From Sinonovacula constricta (taxonomy: Eukaryota; Mollusca; Bivalvia; Cardiida; Solecurtidae): 64,000 nt of DNA. A program made the position numbers and the translations under genes. Positions 45,996-57,649 of the stretch are shown here, in pieces. The notes under the pieces are model-generated. The model was given only the letters and a program-made list of their open reading frames with translations, was not told the DNA's origin and searched no databases. Location: assembly GCA_007844125.1 (NCBI GenBank), contig CM017571.1, positions 32,722,113-32,786,112 of the forward strand, given 5' to 3'. Each line of letters starts with the position of its first letter. Position 1 is the first letter of the stretch.

Positions 45996-46896
45996 GAATA
46001 GAACTCTCGAGTCCTTCACCAATCTGCGTACATTTTTAAATCTATTACACGTACCTTTACGCAAAACAAATACATTCATCAAATATTTTTTTCAAGTGTT
46101 AATACAGCTGGGAAGAAGTGTGTGTAAATATAAAGTATGTTTGAAGGAAATTAAATTATTCTAAATGACCTTTAAAAATGTCTAGTGGTCCAATTTCTCG
46201 AGCAGTTCGGTAACTTATGCTTTCTGTATCATGATAAGGAAATCCCCTGACGCAATAAGGTAAGCAAGTGTAATAACAATATAGAGAATTTGAAAAAACC
46301 CACAACGGATGAGTTGTTATACTTTAATGTAAAATGTGTATGCCAAATGTTCCCCATCCAGTTTTGAATTTATGGATATACATTTGTCTTTTAAAATTGG
46401 TATTGAAGGTGTCTCATTTTTAGAAATAAGAAAATTCCAAATATTTTGTTATATCCTTTTTAGGAGAAATGTTTTGCTATTGAGAGTATCATTTGGAAAC
46501 AAGACATATTGAAAGAAAAACCAACCAAACATGTTACTTGATTGTGTAACTCTTATCTGGTAAAGTGATGCAGAAATAATTGTCAAAGTGCACATGCAGG
46601 AAGAAAAAAAAAGTTGACCCTTCGTGCCCATACAGAGATCAAGCCATAAACCCCCCAGTTTTAAAGCATTTCATCCCATATTTTGATACCCTTAATATAT
46701 TTTTATTTCATTATCTTGGGTGTGTCTCAGGATTTAAAATACACTTACCTCCTCCGTCCACAACACGCCCCGACCCCCTCCCACCCCTACCCCAGTATCT
46801 CTGGCCACGTCTACAAAGTTGGAATTAAGCCTGTTTTCTACTTGTTAAATATTTCTAATTGTCTGGGATGTTTAATTATAGTAACTTTCAGTCTGT
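45996..46896. other. Decayed internal region between gag and the inverted LTR
   Basis: No pol domain is recognisable in any frame. A C-rich stretch (cctcccacccctacccca) occurs near 46778-46795. Confidence 0.5.
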
Positions 46897-47596
46897 TGTT
46901 ACGACCGGTGTCGCTATATAAGTTTATTTTTAAAATGGCCCGTTTAAACGACGAAATGGTGTAACAGAAAGAACAAGCCAGCAACAAACTAGTACAATAA
47001 TGTTTTATTTTAATAAACAATTAAATCTATGAGGTAATCAAACAATAACAAATAAATAAGACAAAATTTCAGAATGCAAAATAAATGTCAGCTTACAATT
47101 TGTCCCTTTAGCAGGTGTCCCTTTAATAGTCCAATTTATAATCCAACGTCGAATAATCCTGAAGAGTTTTCGGTAGAATGTCCTCGTAGATACGCAAAGT
47201 TGAAATAATCCAAAGGTAGAACAATACACGAATGTAAATGATATAATTCCAAATTCAACACTTTAATATTTATATTACTGTAGTCCACGTACACAGAAAG
47301 ATCTAATAGAGAAGCTGCAAGTATTTCCAAACTAAATGTTCAAACTCTAAAGCAAACTTTTATCCAAACTTCCTTTAATTCGGCAAACACGCCCTTATAT
47401 ATACCCAAAGAATTTCTAGAACATTCAAGAAGACCAGAACATCCTCAAAACCCAGTTAAAAATAAACAAATGAATTTTCTAGCATGATCCCTTTTCTTTC
47501 TAGCAGTTACGCGAATGCTACGACATCAAAACCACAACGGTAAACAACCCCTTCACCTGACTAGTGTAACCTTAAACGCTGGTGTACTACTGTACA
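46897..47596 (-). mobile_element. Second LTR of the same family, inverted
   Basis: On the minus strand it begins tgtacagtagtacaccagcg and ends gcgacaccggtcgtaaca, about 700 bases. It aligns with 44402-45098 in reverse complement. The 5-base flanks (tctgt at left, taaca at right) do not match, so it is not a clean solo LTR with a target duplication. After its 3' end there is no recognisable primer-binding sequence. Confidence 0.85.
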
Positions 47597-47599
47597 TAA

Positions 47600-48735
47600 C
47601 ACTGTATTTATTTGATATTTACAGAAATATGTACTTGTTTGCCAAAGGATTGTACAATTTCTTTAACGTGAACATCGATCATGAACATATTCAAAATAGC
47701 GTGTTTTGTTTTTAACGTATTTTCTTAGCAGGATTTTTAAATGTAATACTAAAATTTCGTTAACGTCTGGATTTCCCCTCTTTTTGAATTTCTACACTTT
47801 TGAAATTTGTGATAAACCGTTTTAATTGCAGTATGGCCTTTCCGGGGGTTGAATGTGCCTGTATGAATAAGCTTAGTTTTATAGTACTCTTTTAGGAGAG
47901 CGTGTCTGTTATTAAAGGTTTTAAAAACAGAGATCCTTTGAATTTGATCATTTGCTCCGGTCTGGTCCTTGAAGCTTGAAATCTGAAACTAAAAGAAAAT
48001 AAAAGGTTTATACAGTGTTTTTACACATAACAAGTTACCTGTAAAATAGATATACTAAATCAGTCAACCATGATCCCTCGTCAATTAACAAAGGGGTAAT
48101 ACTTCGCATGTAGTCCCCAGGTGGTGCTCAGCAGCGTTTATCACAGCCTTTAGGTACATATTTTAATTGCCGTTTACCTATACTCAGAGGTGGTGCTGCT
48201 CATAGGTTACAATTCACTGAAACAATATGGCGGTATTACTGCTACGAGGGCGTTGTTGTTCAAAGGTTTAACTGCATTTTTAACTTATGCGGGGAATCAA
48301 TGTGTTGCTGCTAAGGGGTTGATGCTGCTAAGAGATGCCTCTAGGAGAGGTTTTTGTTTATTATCTCTAGCTCATGCAATTCCACAAATTCCGGCTTGAA
48401 ACTTATTTCATTGCGATGAGTATGTAATTCCGCAAAATTCGACCTTGAGACATGTAAGGAGAGGTGGCTACATACACTGTCTTGGGTAACTTACAATGCC
48501 GGTGATCAGATGTGTTGCATTATATTCAATGTGTGGCACATGTTTATAGTATTAAACATTGTAGGTAAATAAATTTACGTTTAATTCTTATTCAATGATT
48601 ACCCACTTTACATGTTTTATTGAGAATTATGGGATGTACTGTGTTACTAAATGTGGTGATTTGGAGCTTGGTCAAACACATTTAATCAATTAAGTTTGAT
48701 CAATTTGAACATCAATTAATTACAGTCTATTTAAA
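47600..48735. other. Non-coding stretch, nothing recognised
   Basis: A 69-codon frame at 48190-48399 lies in a somewhat GC-richer patch, but neither a domain nor splice sites support it. Confidence 0.4.
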
Positions 48736-48737
48736 CT

Positions 48738-48858
48738 AATTCATTATCACGTGTTGTATTGATGAAGGAAAAGGCGTTATTGTTATGGACTTTAAACAGT
48801 TCTAATTCAATATCACGTGTTATATTGATGAAGGAAAATGCGTTATTGTTATTGCCCA
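48738..48858 (+). repeat. Tandem duplication, 66-bp unit, two copies
   Basis: aattcattatcacgtgttgt (48738) and aattcaatatcacgtgttat (48804) begin units that share attgatgaaggaaaa and gcgttattgttat. The second unit is incomplete at its end. Confidence 0.85.
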
Positions 48859-49031
48859 TCATATGCACTTTTCACTTGTTTATTAAACAATGTCTGCGGT
48901 TGAATTTATTTTATCACCACTATCTCAAATGTTGTCTTATCCACGAGTATTTTGCGTATTCAAGAAAATAATTTTTTAACTCAATAGATTTTTAACATGA
49001 ACTTATATTTTTACATCTTTTGTTATTTTAG

Positions 49032-49256
49032 GATGCAAAGCCACCCATTTCTTATATTCCTTGTAGGACGGTGTCGCTTGCGATACCGTCAAGAGTTATG
49101 AGACCCCTCATGACCTTGACTTCTCGCCGTCAGTTGTCATGCCTGGAAAGTAGTGCGTGTTCAGAAACAAATATGTTATCAAAGGTGACTAGAAGCGTCA
49201 AGTGTGCCCAGGCATGTTTTAATTGTAAACAATTATATTGTAATCTGTTTAAACAG
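49032..49256 (+). CDS. Candidate isolated exon, unknown protein
   Basis: An acceptor-like ttttgttattttag ends at 49031 and a donor-like aaacag|gtaggt follows 49256. The 225 bases between are open in one frame (75 codons, phase 0 at both ends). The frame includes KPPISYIPCRTVSLAIPS and a cysteine-rich CAQACFNCKQLYC near its end. An in-frame stop overlaps the acceptor, so the open frame begins exactly at the predicted exon edge. I recognise no family, and no partner exons are visible nearby. Confidence 0.25.
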
Positions 49257-49359
49257 GTAGGTCGAGTTATTATATTGTGTAATGCAGAAATACACGGAAT
49301 ACAGATTCATGAATAAACAATGCCGCGCTGGAATATCACACAGTGACTAAAGAAAATGG

Positions 49360-49476
49360 TCAAAACAAGGAGCAAACTTTTATGAGAACGAGTCCTCCAC
49401 TGACTACGCAGTATCTACTAGGCTGAGACACTTGCGAGACTCCGGGCGAATCCTCACAGCTTTCTGCGTCTTGATG
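49360..49476 (-). other. Candidate 3' exon on the minus strand next to a LINE tail
   Basis: On the minus strand a pyrimidine-rich ttctgttctgttcattacag ends just before 49476. The following about 75 bases are GC-richer than the flanks. One frame reads IKTQKAVRIRPESRKCLSLV to a stop; another runs 38 codons to 49360. The acceptor's pyrimidine tract appears to be made by the microsatellite tail of the adjacent LINE. Confidence 0.2.
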
Positions 49477-49643
49477 CTGTAATGAACAGAACAGAACATT
49501 TATTTGACAAGTACAAACATTGTACATAGTCATAAATTTACAATGTAATACATGAAATCGTGTCACGTTAACAATATTTTAATATCAAATTATAGGTGTT
49601 CATCATGATACAACAAGTCATAGCAATAAGTAGGATGATCTGA

Positions 49644-51600
49644 TTAATTGGTTATATAGTCACAGGATAATCTTATACGTGTAGCTTCCTTTATATATTT
49701 GGAAAGGCTAAACAGAATTTGTTCATCAATTGATTTCAGCAGTGATATAAATTTGAACATGCTAGGTCTAACATAGTAAAACTGATTTAGGTATTTAACA
49801 CGGATATTTCTATAACGTCTACAATTAATAACAAAGTGAAATTCATCTTCAATTTCATTCTTATCACAATATTTACAAACACGATCAATTCTAGGTGTAT
49901 AAGTTAAAGAGTAACGATTGGTTTGAATTCTAAGAGAATGGGCAGATATTCTTAAGCGTGTAACAAAAAATCTAAGATCCTTTGGTAAAATATTTAAGTA
50001 TGTTTCTAAGCCAATACAATCCTTAACATTTTTATATAATTGTAGCACACTACTTGCACTTTCTTAATTACACCAAATCTGTTTAAAGTTATCAGTTACA
50101 ACACTTTTAAATATACTAGATGTCCATTTGGGATTATACATAGCAAGGTTGTCAAACACATATGAAAACCCGTAATTACATAATAGTTTTTTTTATACAA
50201 CTGACCCAATTTGTTTTGCCTCTATCACAGTCAGCAAGAGACATTTGGTATACTTTCGACACAATAATGTTATCAGAGTTGGCAATCTTTAGCCAGTAAT
50301 TAACGCATAACATACAAAGGAAATCTGCCAAGTTAGCCGTAAATAGCATTATTACATGAATTTTTGCGAACATTTAGTAATCTTTTACAAAATTTAAGGT
50401 GTACTATTTATATGGCCTTTTATTTTGCAAAAAAACAAATTCCTGAGGCATAAGATAAAACGGAACCGACAAAAGCATCAAATAATTGACATTGAATGTT
50501 CGGTTTTAAGTCAAATTTATAACAGTTAGCCATAAATACGTTTAACGATTTAAGTGCTTTGCCTACGGGGTGTTCTTGATTTAGGGCAAAAGTACCCGTG
50601 TAATTAAATATTGCACCTAAATAACTAAAATCGTTCACAACATCTAAAACGTTGCCTTTATAGACAAATATTTCATTTGGTCTTACATCACCTCGTTTAC
50701 GACATACCATGGCTTTCGTCTTTTACGTGTTTACCTCTAGACTGTATTTATCACAATAATTTTCTAGTAATTGTAAAGACTTGTTAACATCATCGGGACT
50801 ATCCCCTAATATTATCATGTCATCAGCAAACAAAAGTAGAATTAAAACAACGTCATCAATACTAAGACCAGATGTCTCATATTTTGTAGGAATAACTCTA
50901 GGTCTTCTGAGAACAAGGAAAACAGAATTGGGCTAATTACCTCTCCTTGTCATAGGCCTATAGCTTGCTCAAAGTAACTGGAATAAGTGTTCAAGACTTT
51001 AACAGACGACAACATTTTCATTCATATCTTTAACAATTATAAGGACTTTTCCTCTTATATCACTATTAAACATTTTAAGCCACTTGGCATTTCTATTTAC
51101 ACACTTAAATGCCTTCTTGAAGTCAACGAAAACGCAATATTAACGTTTGTTTTCGTTCAAAAACTTTTGTATTAAATAAAGTTAAATCAATTGGGCGTCG
51201 ACAGTTGATCTACCTTTCCGAAAACCAAACTGAGCATCGAACAAGACATTTGATTGTTCACAATATGAAACTATTCTTGTATTCAGTATTGTTGTAAATA
51301 TTTTAGATAAACAGCTCACGAGGGTAATTCCTCTATAATTATTTACATCATTCGGTGAGCCTTTTTTATGCAAAGGTATTATAAGACCTTTTGTTCAACA
51401 CTCTAGGAAGTAACCACTATCTAAAACAGCATTAAATATATCACACAAATGTGAACCGATAATATCAACAGAATCTAAAAAATATTCATTCAATAGATTA
51501 TCAATGCCAGATGCCTTATATCTTTTCAGCGACCCAACAGCTTTAATAATATCGTCAACAGTTATATGCTTATCTAGCAACGGGTCAGTAGATGACATGT
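49644..51600 (-). pseudogene. LINE reverse transcriptase and C-terminal Cys-His domain (broken)
   Basis: Motifs are KRYKASGIDNLLNEYF, KKGSPNDVNNYRGITLVSC and LSKIFTTILNTRI, FGFRKGRSTVDA, then FADDMIILGDSPDDV at about 50.79-50.83 kb with both catalytic aspartates intact. VNDFSYLGAIFNYTG follows at 50.62 kb. The C-terminus (50048-49644) contains CKYCDKNEIEDEFHFVINC, a Cys-His motif. Stops or frameshifts separate the pieces near 51.39, 51.18, 50.71 and 50.42 kb. Confidence 0.8.
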
Positions 51601-51964
51601 TATCAAAGTCATAATCGTTTACAAATTGCTCAGCTTTGTCATTTTCGGACTGAAAAATATCATTACTAAGTTCAGAAAACTATTTAGTAAAATCATCAAC
51701 TGACAGATCATTTCTGGCATTATCATTAACTCTACTGAAATGCTTCCAAAAGGCTATAGGTTTAGAAAACCGAAAATGTTCAAGTTTTTTAGATTGCACT
51801 TATTTATGTGCGTTTTGCTTTTTCTTTATTAGTTTTTTATACTGTGATTTTAACATACGTAAATTTTCTCTGTTTTCTAATGATTTACACTGATTAAAAC
51901 ATTGAAGAGCATCAGTATACAATCTCTTAGCCTGAACACATTCATGGTCAAACCATTGTGTATT

Positions 51965-53046
51965 TTATACAACAGGAATGTTTGCAAAACCCGACTTCCA
52001 TTTCAACGTAATTTGTTTACAAAATAATGGGTTGGCAACAACCTGTATTGTGCGAGTAAATTCAGTAACTAAGCGGTCAATACATGATCCATCACTTATA
52101 ACAATATCATTCATCAAATTATTTAACGCAGTCAACTGTAAGATATTACCTGATCGGTATTTATCCTTAAGTTTAACATCATATACATGTTTATCAAATG
52201 ACAAGTTATCAACACTTTCAGGTGTATGTGTTACATTCACATTTAAACTAAAATGTAGCGGACAGTGGTCACTCCATTCATAAAATAGTAAAACATCAAA
52301 ACTTACAACGTTCATGAAATAAGACTATGTAGTAAGTAGGTAATCAATAGTAGGCGACCCGTTTCTCGCTATGGATGTGTATGCACCAACACCTCGGTCC
52401 GTGCCCATGCGACCGTTACAGAAACGAAAACCCGTGGTTTTACAAAGATCAAGTAATCTTAGTCCAAATGCATTTGTATTTCTATCTAATGATGCCCGGG
52501 CGAGAGGGTCTTCCTGAACATAATCAAAAACATCAGTATTAACATTAAAATTGTCACAAACAATAAAATCATTTATTAAACCAGTTCTGCTATTCATGTC
52601 ACCAAAAATATACACATTGCCTTAATCGTCATATTCATACAAGTCGTTTTGAATAATGTCAAATAGATCTACGTTAATAACATTGTATATGAGAGAACTT
52701 TCGCAACAAAGATAAACGGCGCACAAATATACATCTTTATCAAGGCCAAAATTGCTTTATCAAGCTTGATCCAAATGATACTGTCAAAATGGTTTCGAAC
52801 AACTGTAATACCTGGTTTTAAGTTTTCTTTCTAATAAATAACAATGCCTCTTAAACATCGTTTAGAATTAAAGTGTTGAAATTTGCGAACAAATTTATGG
52901 CAAACGTATCCATTTAAAGTATGTTTACTATTTACACGAGACCAAGTTTCATGAAGACAAACAATGTCACCACTATTTACAATGTTAACAAAATCACTGC
53001 AGTCCTTCTTGGCATCAGAGATTCCGTTAACGTTCCAGGAGAGCAC
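51965..53046 (-). pseudogene. LINE apurinic-type endonuclease (broken)
   Basis: Conserved motifs in order are MLSWNVNGI (53046), CLHETWSRV (E of the usual QETW), RGIVIY, then after a disrupted stretch GDMNSRTGLINDF (52.59 kb), DYLLTT, and EWSDHCPLHF (52.27 kb), the terminal SDH motif. Stops lie between 52.83 and 52.62 kb and near 52.32 kb. The enzyme nicks chromosomal DNA to prime reverse transcription. Confidence 0.75.
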
Positions 53047-53082
53047 CTTTAACGGTTGTCCCAGGTCATCCTTGGTGCGCCC

Positions 53083-54103
53083 CTACTTCCGTGGTTCCTC
53101 CCGGTACGGTCGCCCATCTATGTAAACGGTGTCGTAAGAGAGCCAAGCTCTCTTTCCTGCCCGCTTGGCCTCTAGCAGCTTGTGAGTTAGGGCTGACCTC
53201 TTATCAAGCACGGCTTTGGGGAACTGCTCCTGAACGTAAAACCCAGTTCCGTTCAGTGACTTCCACTCACGTCGCACCATTTCGCGCTCCTTGTACAGCG
53301 TGAATTTCGCAACAATGCGACGGTTAGATCCGGTTCCGCAGTTGCCCATCCTGTGCACTCTGTCAAACTGGATCTTATCAAACAGGTCACTGGCGACTTT
53401 GAGCTTATCCTTGATAAAAGTTCGACAACTGTCTCTCAATCCTCCGCTGTACCACCTGGCTGGGCCTCAGGAATACTTCCAAATATTAAATTGTTCCTCA
53501 TGGACTGAGATTGCAAATATGTCAACCCATCTCTCAAATTTTCGTTTAACTTTCCGAAACTTTGTATTCTCTCGGTAGCCAATCCAAGACCAAAATCCAC
53601 ACTTTCGACTTTTTCATCCACCACCACCACCACTCTCATTTATACTTTCATCTTTGCCATGTATATAGATCGAAAGTTTTGATATTTCTTTCTCAAAATT
53701 GCCGGCTTTTCTCGCCAAAAACCTTTAAGGACTCAGAATTTGACTTTACATGGGCCTCAATTTCTTTCATTCCACGACGTATCTCAATTAAACAACACAT
53801 AACATCGGACATGGACGGATCTGAACTAGAACTAGGACAAGTTTTACAACTCATGATTTCTGAAGTTGATTTACTACCATTAGGATTTGAACCCGAGGGA
53901 GAGGCCGGGGTGTCAGATTTACTGCTTTCACTCATTTCAAACTGATTTAACAAGTTTTCCACCGAATCGCTAAACAATACAGAATTTGCGTCCTTCAAAA
54001 CGTCACTTACAGTCACGGCGACTTGCTCAGGTGTACTGGTGTACCGACCCGACTTCTGTGTATTGTCTCCCTCGGCACTCGCTTTCCTCCTATTTCGACC
54101 CAT
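53083..54103 (-). pseudogene. LINE ORF1 (L1-type RNA-binding protein), frameshifted
   Basis: The N-terminal piece (54103-53693) starts MGRNRRKASAEGDNTQKSG and is Ser-rich. The middle piece (53639-53436) contains NENLRDGLTYLQSQSMRNNL and IFGSIPEAQPGG, which matches the first strand of the RRM in L1-type ORF1 proteins. The last piece (53439-53083) has FDKIQFDRVHRMG, RRIVAKFTLYKEREMVRR and VLDKRSALTHKLLEAKRAGK, the C-terminal domain of the same protein. ORF1p coats the element RNA as a trimeric chaperone in the family. Two frame changes (near 53.69 and 53.44 kb) break it. Confidence 0.75.
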
Positions 54104-54264
54104 TTACAATCCATTTTTACCACAAACACTTGTAACACCGCACATAATGTTATTCTGCACTATTTTACAATAAATTCACAAGTTTAATATTCCAATTATA
54201 AAAGTCCAAAAACGCAGAGCAAGTTTAAAACACCTTCCATTCAACTGTATCACGTGACCATCTA

Positions 54265-54695
54265 CAAGGTAATGACAGAGCTCATTTGTATCAACTCAGC
54301 CTCTGGATTTTATTTTCAATGGGTGCAGCGTTGACAAAATAAATTTCTTTGCAAATTTTAAGCTCGGTGTATTTTAGTCGCATCCAAAAGCATTTAGGAA
54401 CATTTATTTAAGACCTAATTTAAGTTAAAATGCATTCATATAGAAAGTTCACTATGAATAATAAATTGATTTCTATTATCGAATGTTAGACTCTGTCGTA
54501 CGTGTTGTCCCAATATATAATCTATATTTTTAGAAGCATAAAAGTACGATTCAAACCTAAAATTTCACCTGTTACACTAATAGCAAAAAACGTGGCCCAT
54601 TCTTGAAACTTCGTGGCCATACATGTACGATATTCTATCTTGTTATTTGCGCATGTAGACCTACAGCACGCTGTGTAAACTTACTCTCAGCTTAC
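54265..54695. other. AT-rich spacer, nothing recognised
   Basis: It lies upstream of the LINE 5' end. No feature is supported. Confidence 0.4.
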
Positions 54696-54699
54696 AGAG

Positions 54700-55115
54700 C
54701 ACGAAGGGCGTGTGGGCGATTGTTAAAATTAGTGCAAGGACTCGTTATTCTAACAATGACACACCCCGGGGGCGTGCTTAGGCGTCCTTTGAGTATACGC
54801 ACTATTCCGGGGCATTCCCCAGCCCCCGGATTTTTTTCCTTAGAACGCCGTAGATACATTCTGGGGAGAAACACTGTCACAGTACAACGAGCAGGAAGGG
54901 ACAGAAATACGTCAGGTAGGATTGCAGAAGTATTTGTAGAATTTAGAAAAGGGTTAAAGAACTCTAATTTAAAAAATGAAACAGCTAACAACAAGTGCCA
55001 AACACAGGTTATGTACGATTTTTATTTGCTTTCTGACGTTTTCATTTTTTCAATTTTGGGAAGCAACTGTACGCACGTGCGTAAGCCCATGCACGCCCCT
55101 GCCCCCACTCAGTAA
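54700..55115. repeat. GC-richer patch, probable unclassified transposable element fragment
   Basis: Motifs such as acaccccgggggcgtgctta, cattccccagcccccgg and, at the other end, gcacgtgcgtaagcccatgc and cgcccctgccccc suggest terminal regions of a DNA transposon or unclassified repeat. The frames of 170 and 100 codons on opposite strands have no recognised domain. Confidence 0.3.
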
Positions 55116-55117
55116 AA

Positions 55118-56100
55118 TAACAATACAATATTAAATTAATCTATTTTTGTGTGTGAATGTGTGAAAGGCATAAAATAACACAAGGTTTAGGAACAAAGGT
55201 GGCAGGTTATAATATCGGCTAATATCATATATATAAAAATCATATTACAAATTTTCTTATGCCTTTTGTTTATGGTATCCCTATAGAATGATATGTCCAT
55301 TTATTGAATCATAAAATATAATTATAAACAAAAAGGACTTAGCAACCTATGCCATTTTCGTCCGACAATATTCGAGGTCAAAATGCTTGTTATCATTTTA
55401 AGCCAGAACGTAAAGAGCAAATGTGCATTATTTATTCAAAGATACGACACAGTAAAATAATGTTGTGAAAAAGGTAAAAATCAAGTTATACCATAAAACA
55501 ATTCTGAGTAATTATTTCATAATGTTGACACATTTCACTACTCGTATGCTAAAAACATTCGTACACATCTTTAATAAAAGTCGAACGGTTAACTAGCCAT
55601 TTTCTAACAATTTTTGTCACTCTCGTTCATTCGTAGACAAGAATGGAGAAATCAGGCTTCATGTCACATAATAAGTATGACTATTCTATATTTCTTCATT
55701 ACATTTCAGAAAGAACAAACATTAGTTGGCAAATGTTGCATTTTTTACTCGAATCTCTTGCGCGGTTTGTTATGTTGATGTTAAATGTAAGTTACGTTTA
55801 TTATTTTAATATTAATATATCAATTATATTTGTATATGTCAAAAATCTAAAGCGAAAAAAAATACAAAAAAATATAATAAAATACTAAATAATATATAGT
55901 TTTTTTTATTTTGTTGTTTCTTTCTTTATATTATTTCCTTTTAGAACACTTTTCAATAAGTTTGGTTTATGACAGATAGTTCAGTTTCGTTGTTTTTTAC
56001 AATAGTACGACAAATATTTTTATATGCAAGAAAGATAACTTATTCTTTCTTATGTGAATTCTGGTAGCATTTATGTACCCTGCCGTCAGTGCTCCATACA
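55118..56100. other. AT-rich non-coding DNA, nothing recognised
   Basis: No feature is supported. Confidence 0.45.
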
Positions 56101-56659
56101 TATTTTCCAAACTACCGTTGCTGCTGTTGTTGCTGCTGCAGATGATGTGCATTCTTTGTATTCATAAAAAATATCTACATGCTTACGATGATGATGACGG
56201 TAATTCTAATATGGTAGTCATTTAGATCAAAGATTTATCCAATATTAATACTTCTTTCTAAATTTGTACATATACTTTGGTAGATTACAATAAAGTCTTG
56301 ATAAGGAGCAATAGCGAATTACCGTTTGCGTAACTTTACATAACCGTGACTTTACTACAATTGGTTACGTATACCGGCAAAGCAAGCATTGACTTCAACC
56401 CACAGACGTTAACACATTGTAATGTTAATCAATGCGTCACTGTAAATCAGGCTGACATTCTTGGATGTCAACTCTTAGGCTCGGATCCCGGTCGAGAAGA
56501 AAAAAATCATGTGTGTATGATTTCCTGCTGGTCTCGGTTACGCCGTGGCTCTAACACTTAATCTTCTTCCACAAAGATAACTGAACGTTAGAATGATGTT
56601 ACTATTGCTTCTACTATAGTAATACATGTTAGTTGTTGTTGCTGTTGTTGCTCATGTTG

Positions 56660-56859
56660 TTACTTTGTGTGGGGATGGTGGAAGCTGGTTGTAACTTTGT
56701 GGGGATGGTGAAAGCTGTGGTGGTGGTGGTGGCTACCGACGGTAGGGATGACGGTTATGTTGCGACATTCGTCAGTGTTGCTGCTACAGCTTCTGTTGCT
56801 GATTAAGGTTTGGCACTGATGATGATGACGATGATGACGACGACGGCGATGGCGATGAC

Positions 56860-56896
<37 letters not shown>

Positions 56897-56965
56897 TTGA
56901 TGATGATGACGATGATGATGATGATTTACAATTTATCATCCGCATTGTGTGTGTGTGTGTGTGTT

Positions 56966-57051
<86 letters not shown>

Positions 57052-57052
57052 C
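56660..57052. repeat. Compound microsatellite block (GGT, GAT, then TG)
   Basis: A small tandem copy (tttgtgtggggatggtg and tttgtggggatggtg) and (ggt)n near 56720 are followed by (gat)n at 56816-56925 and (tg)n at 56946-57050, broken by tttgtgtttg inserts. The Met-rich and Cys-Val frames over it are low complexity. Confidence 0.95.
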
Positions 57053-57059
57053 TGAGTGT

Positions 57060-57640
57060 TCTAATGAATGTAATGTAGGTGACTTAAAATGTTTTAGAAA
57101 AAAAAAACATGATAAATCTGAAAAGGTGAACTTTGCATGAGGAATAAGATAACTTGTCTAGGACAGCACAAATAAAGCCTGGCGAATGTCGTAATAAATA
57201 CCATCCTTTATAAATCTGTCTTTCATTTAATATTTTAATTTGCAGAAGTGTTGACATAGTTTTAAAAATGGTGACAATTAACATGCGCATTTCATAAATG
57301 ACCTCAAAATATTATTGTGAAGAAATACACTGATGCTGCATAAACGCATCATTTTTGTCAAAATAAATAAATAGCACAGCTTAATATCCACATTGCCAGC
57401 AAGAACGCACTTTGTTGTACCGTTCACCGCCTAAAAAATAAAGAATAAATATAATTAAAAAATAAATTATCATAAATAATGACCTATATGACTACCACCC
57501 ATTTTAATACCGCCTTTGTTTTAAGTTATTCTTCTTATTATTATATACCAAACTTCTTAAGCACTTGTTCATGTACGTTCAAAAGTACTGTACAGTGTTA
57601 CCAAATAAATGATACAATATTAAAAAACAAATTAAAACAT
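57060..57640. other. AT-rich spacer, nothing recognised
   Basis: No feature is supported before the 3' end of the next LINE. Confidence 0.4.
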
Positions 57641-57649
57641 AGATATTGC

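Larger units (their letters stand above)
49480..54110 (-). mobile_element. Two-ORF non-LTR retrotransposon (LINE), near full length, inactive
   Basis: Read on the minus strand, the element has ORF1 (54103-53083), a gap of about 36 bases, an endonuclease (53046-51965), a reverse transcriptase (about 51600-50400) and a C-terminal Cys-His segment (50048-49644). It ends in a short tgttc-type microsatellite at about 49480-49495. The layout matches L1-related LINEs of invertebrates; exact clade assignment would need alignment. Several frameshifts and stops in both ORFs make it inactive, although the RT catalytic FADD is intact. Confidence 0.8.

Noticed and set aside
46897..47596. Simple solo LTR
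   Set aside because: The 5-base flanks on the two sides differ (tctgt and taaca), so no target-site duplication supports a clean solo LTR.
54603..55115. 170-codon plus-strand frame as a gene
   Set aside because: No domain is recognised, an opposite-strand 100-codon frame overlaps it, and the local composition suggests a transposable element fragment.
56810..57140. Met-rich and Cys/Val-rich open frames
   Set aside because: Generated entirely by GAT and TG microsatellites.
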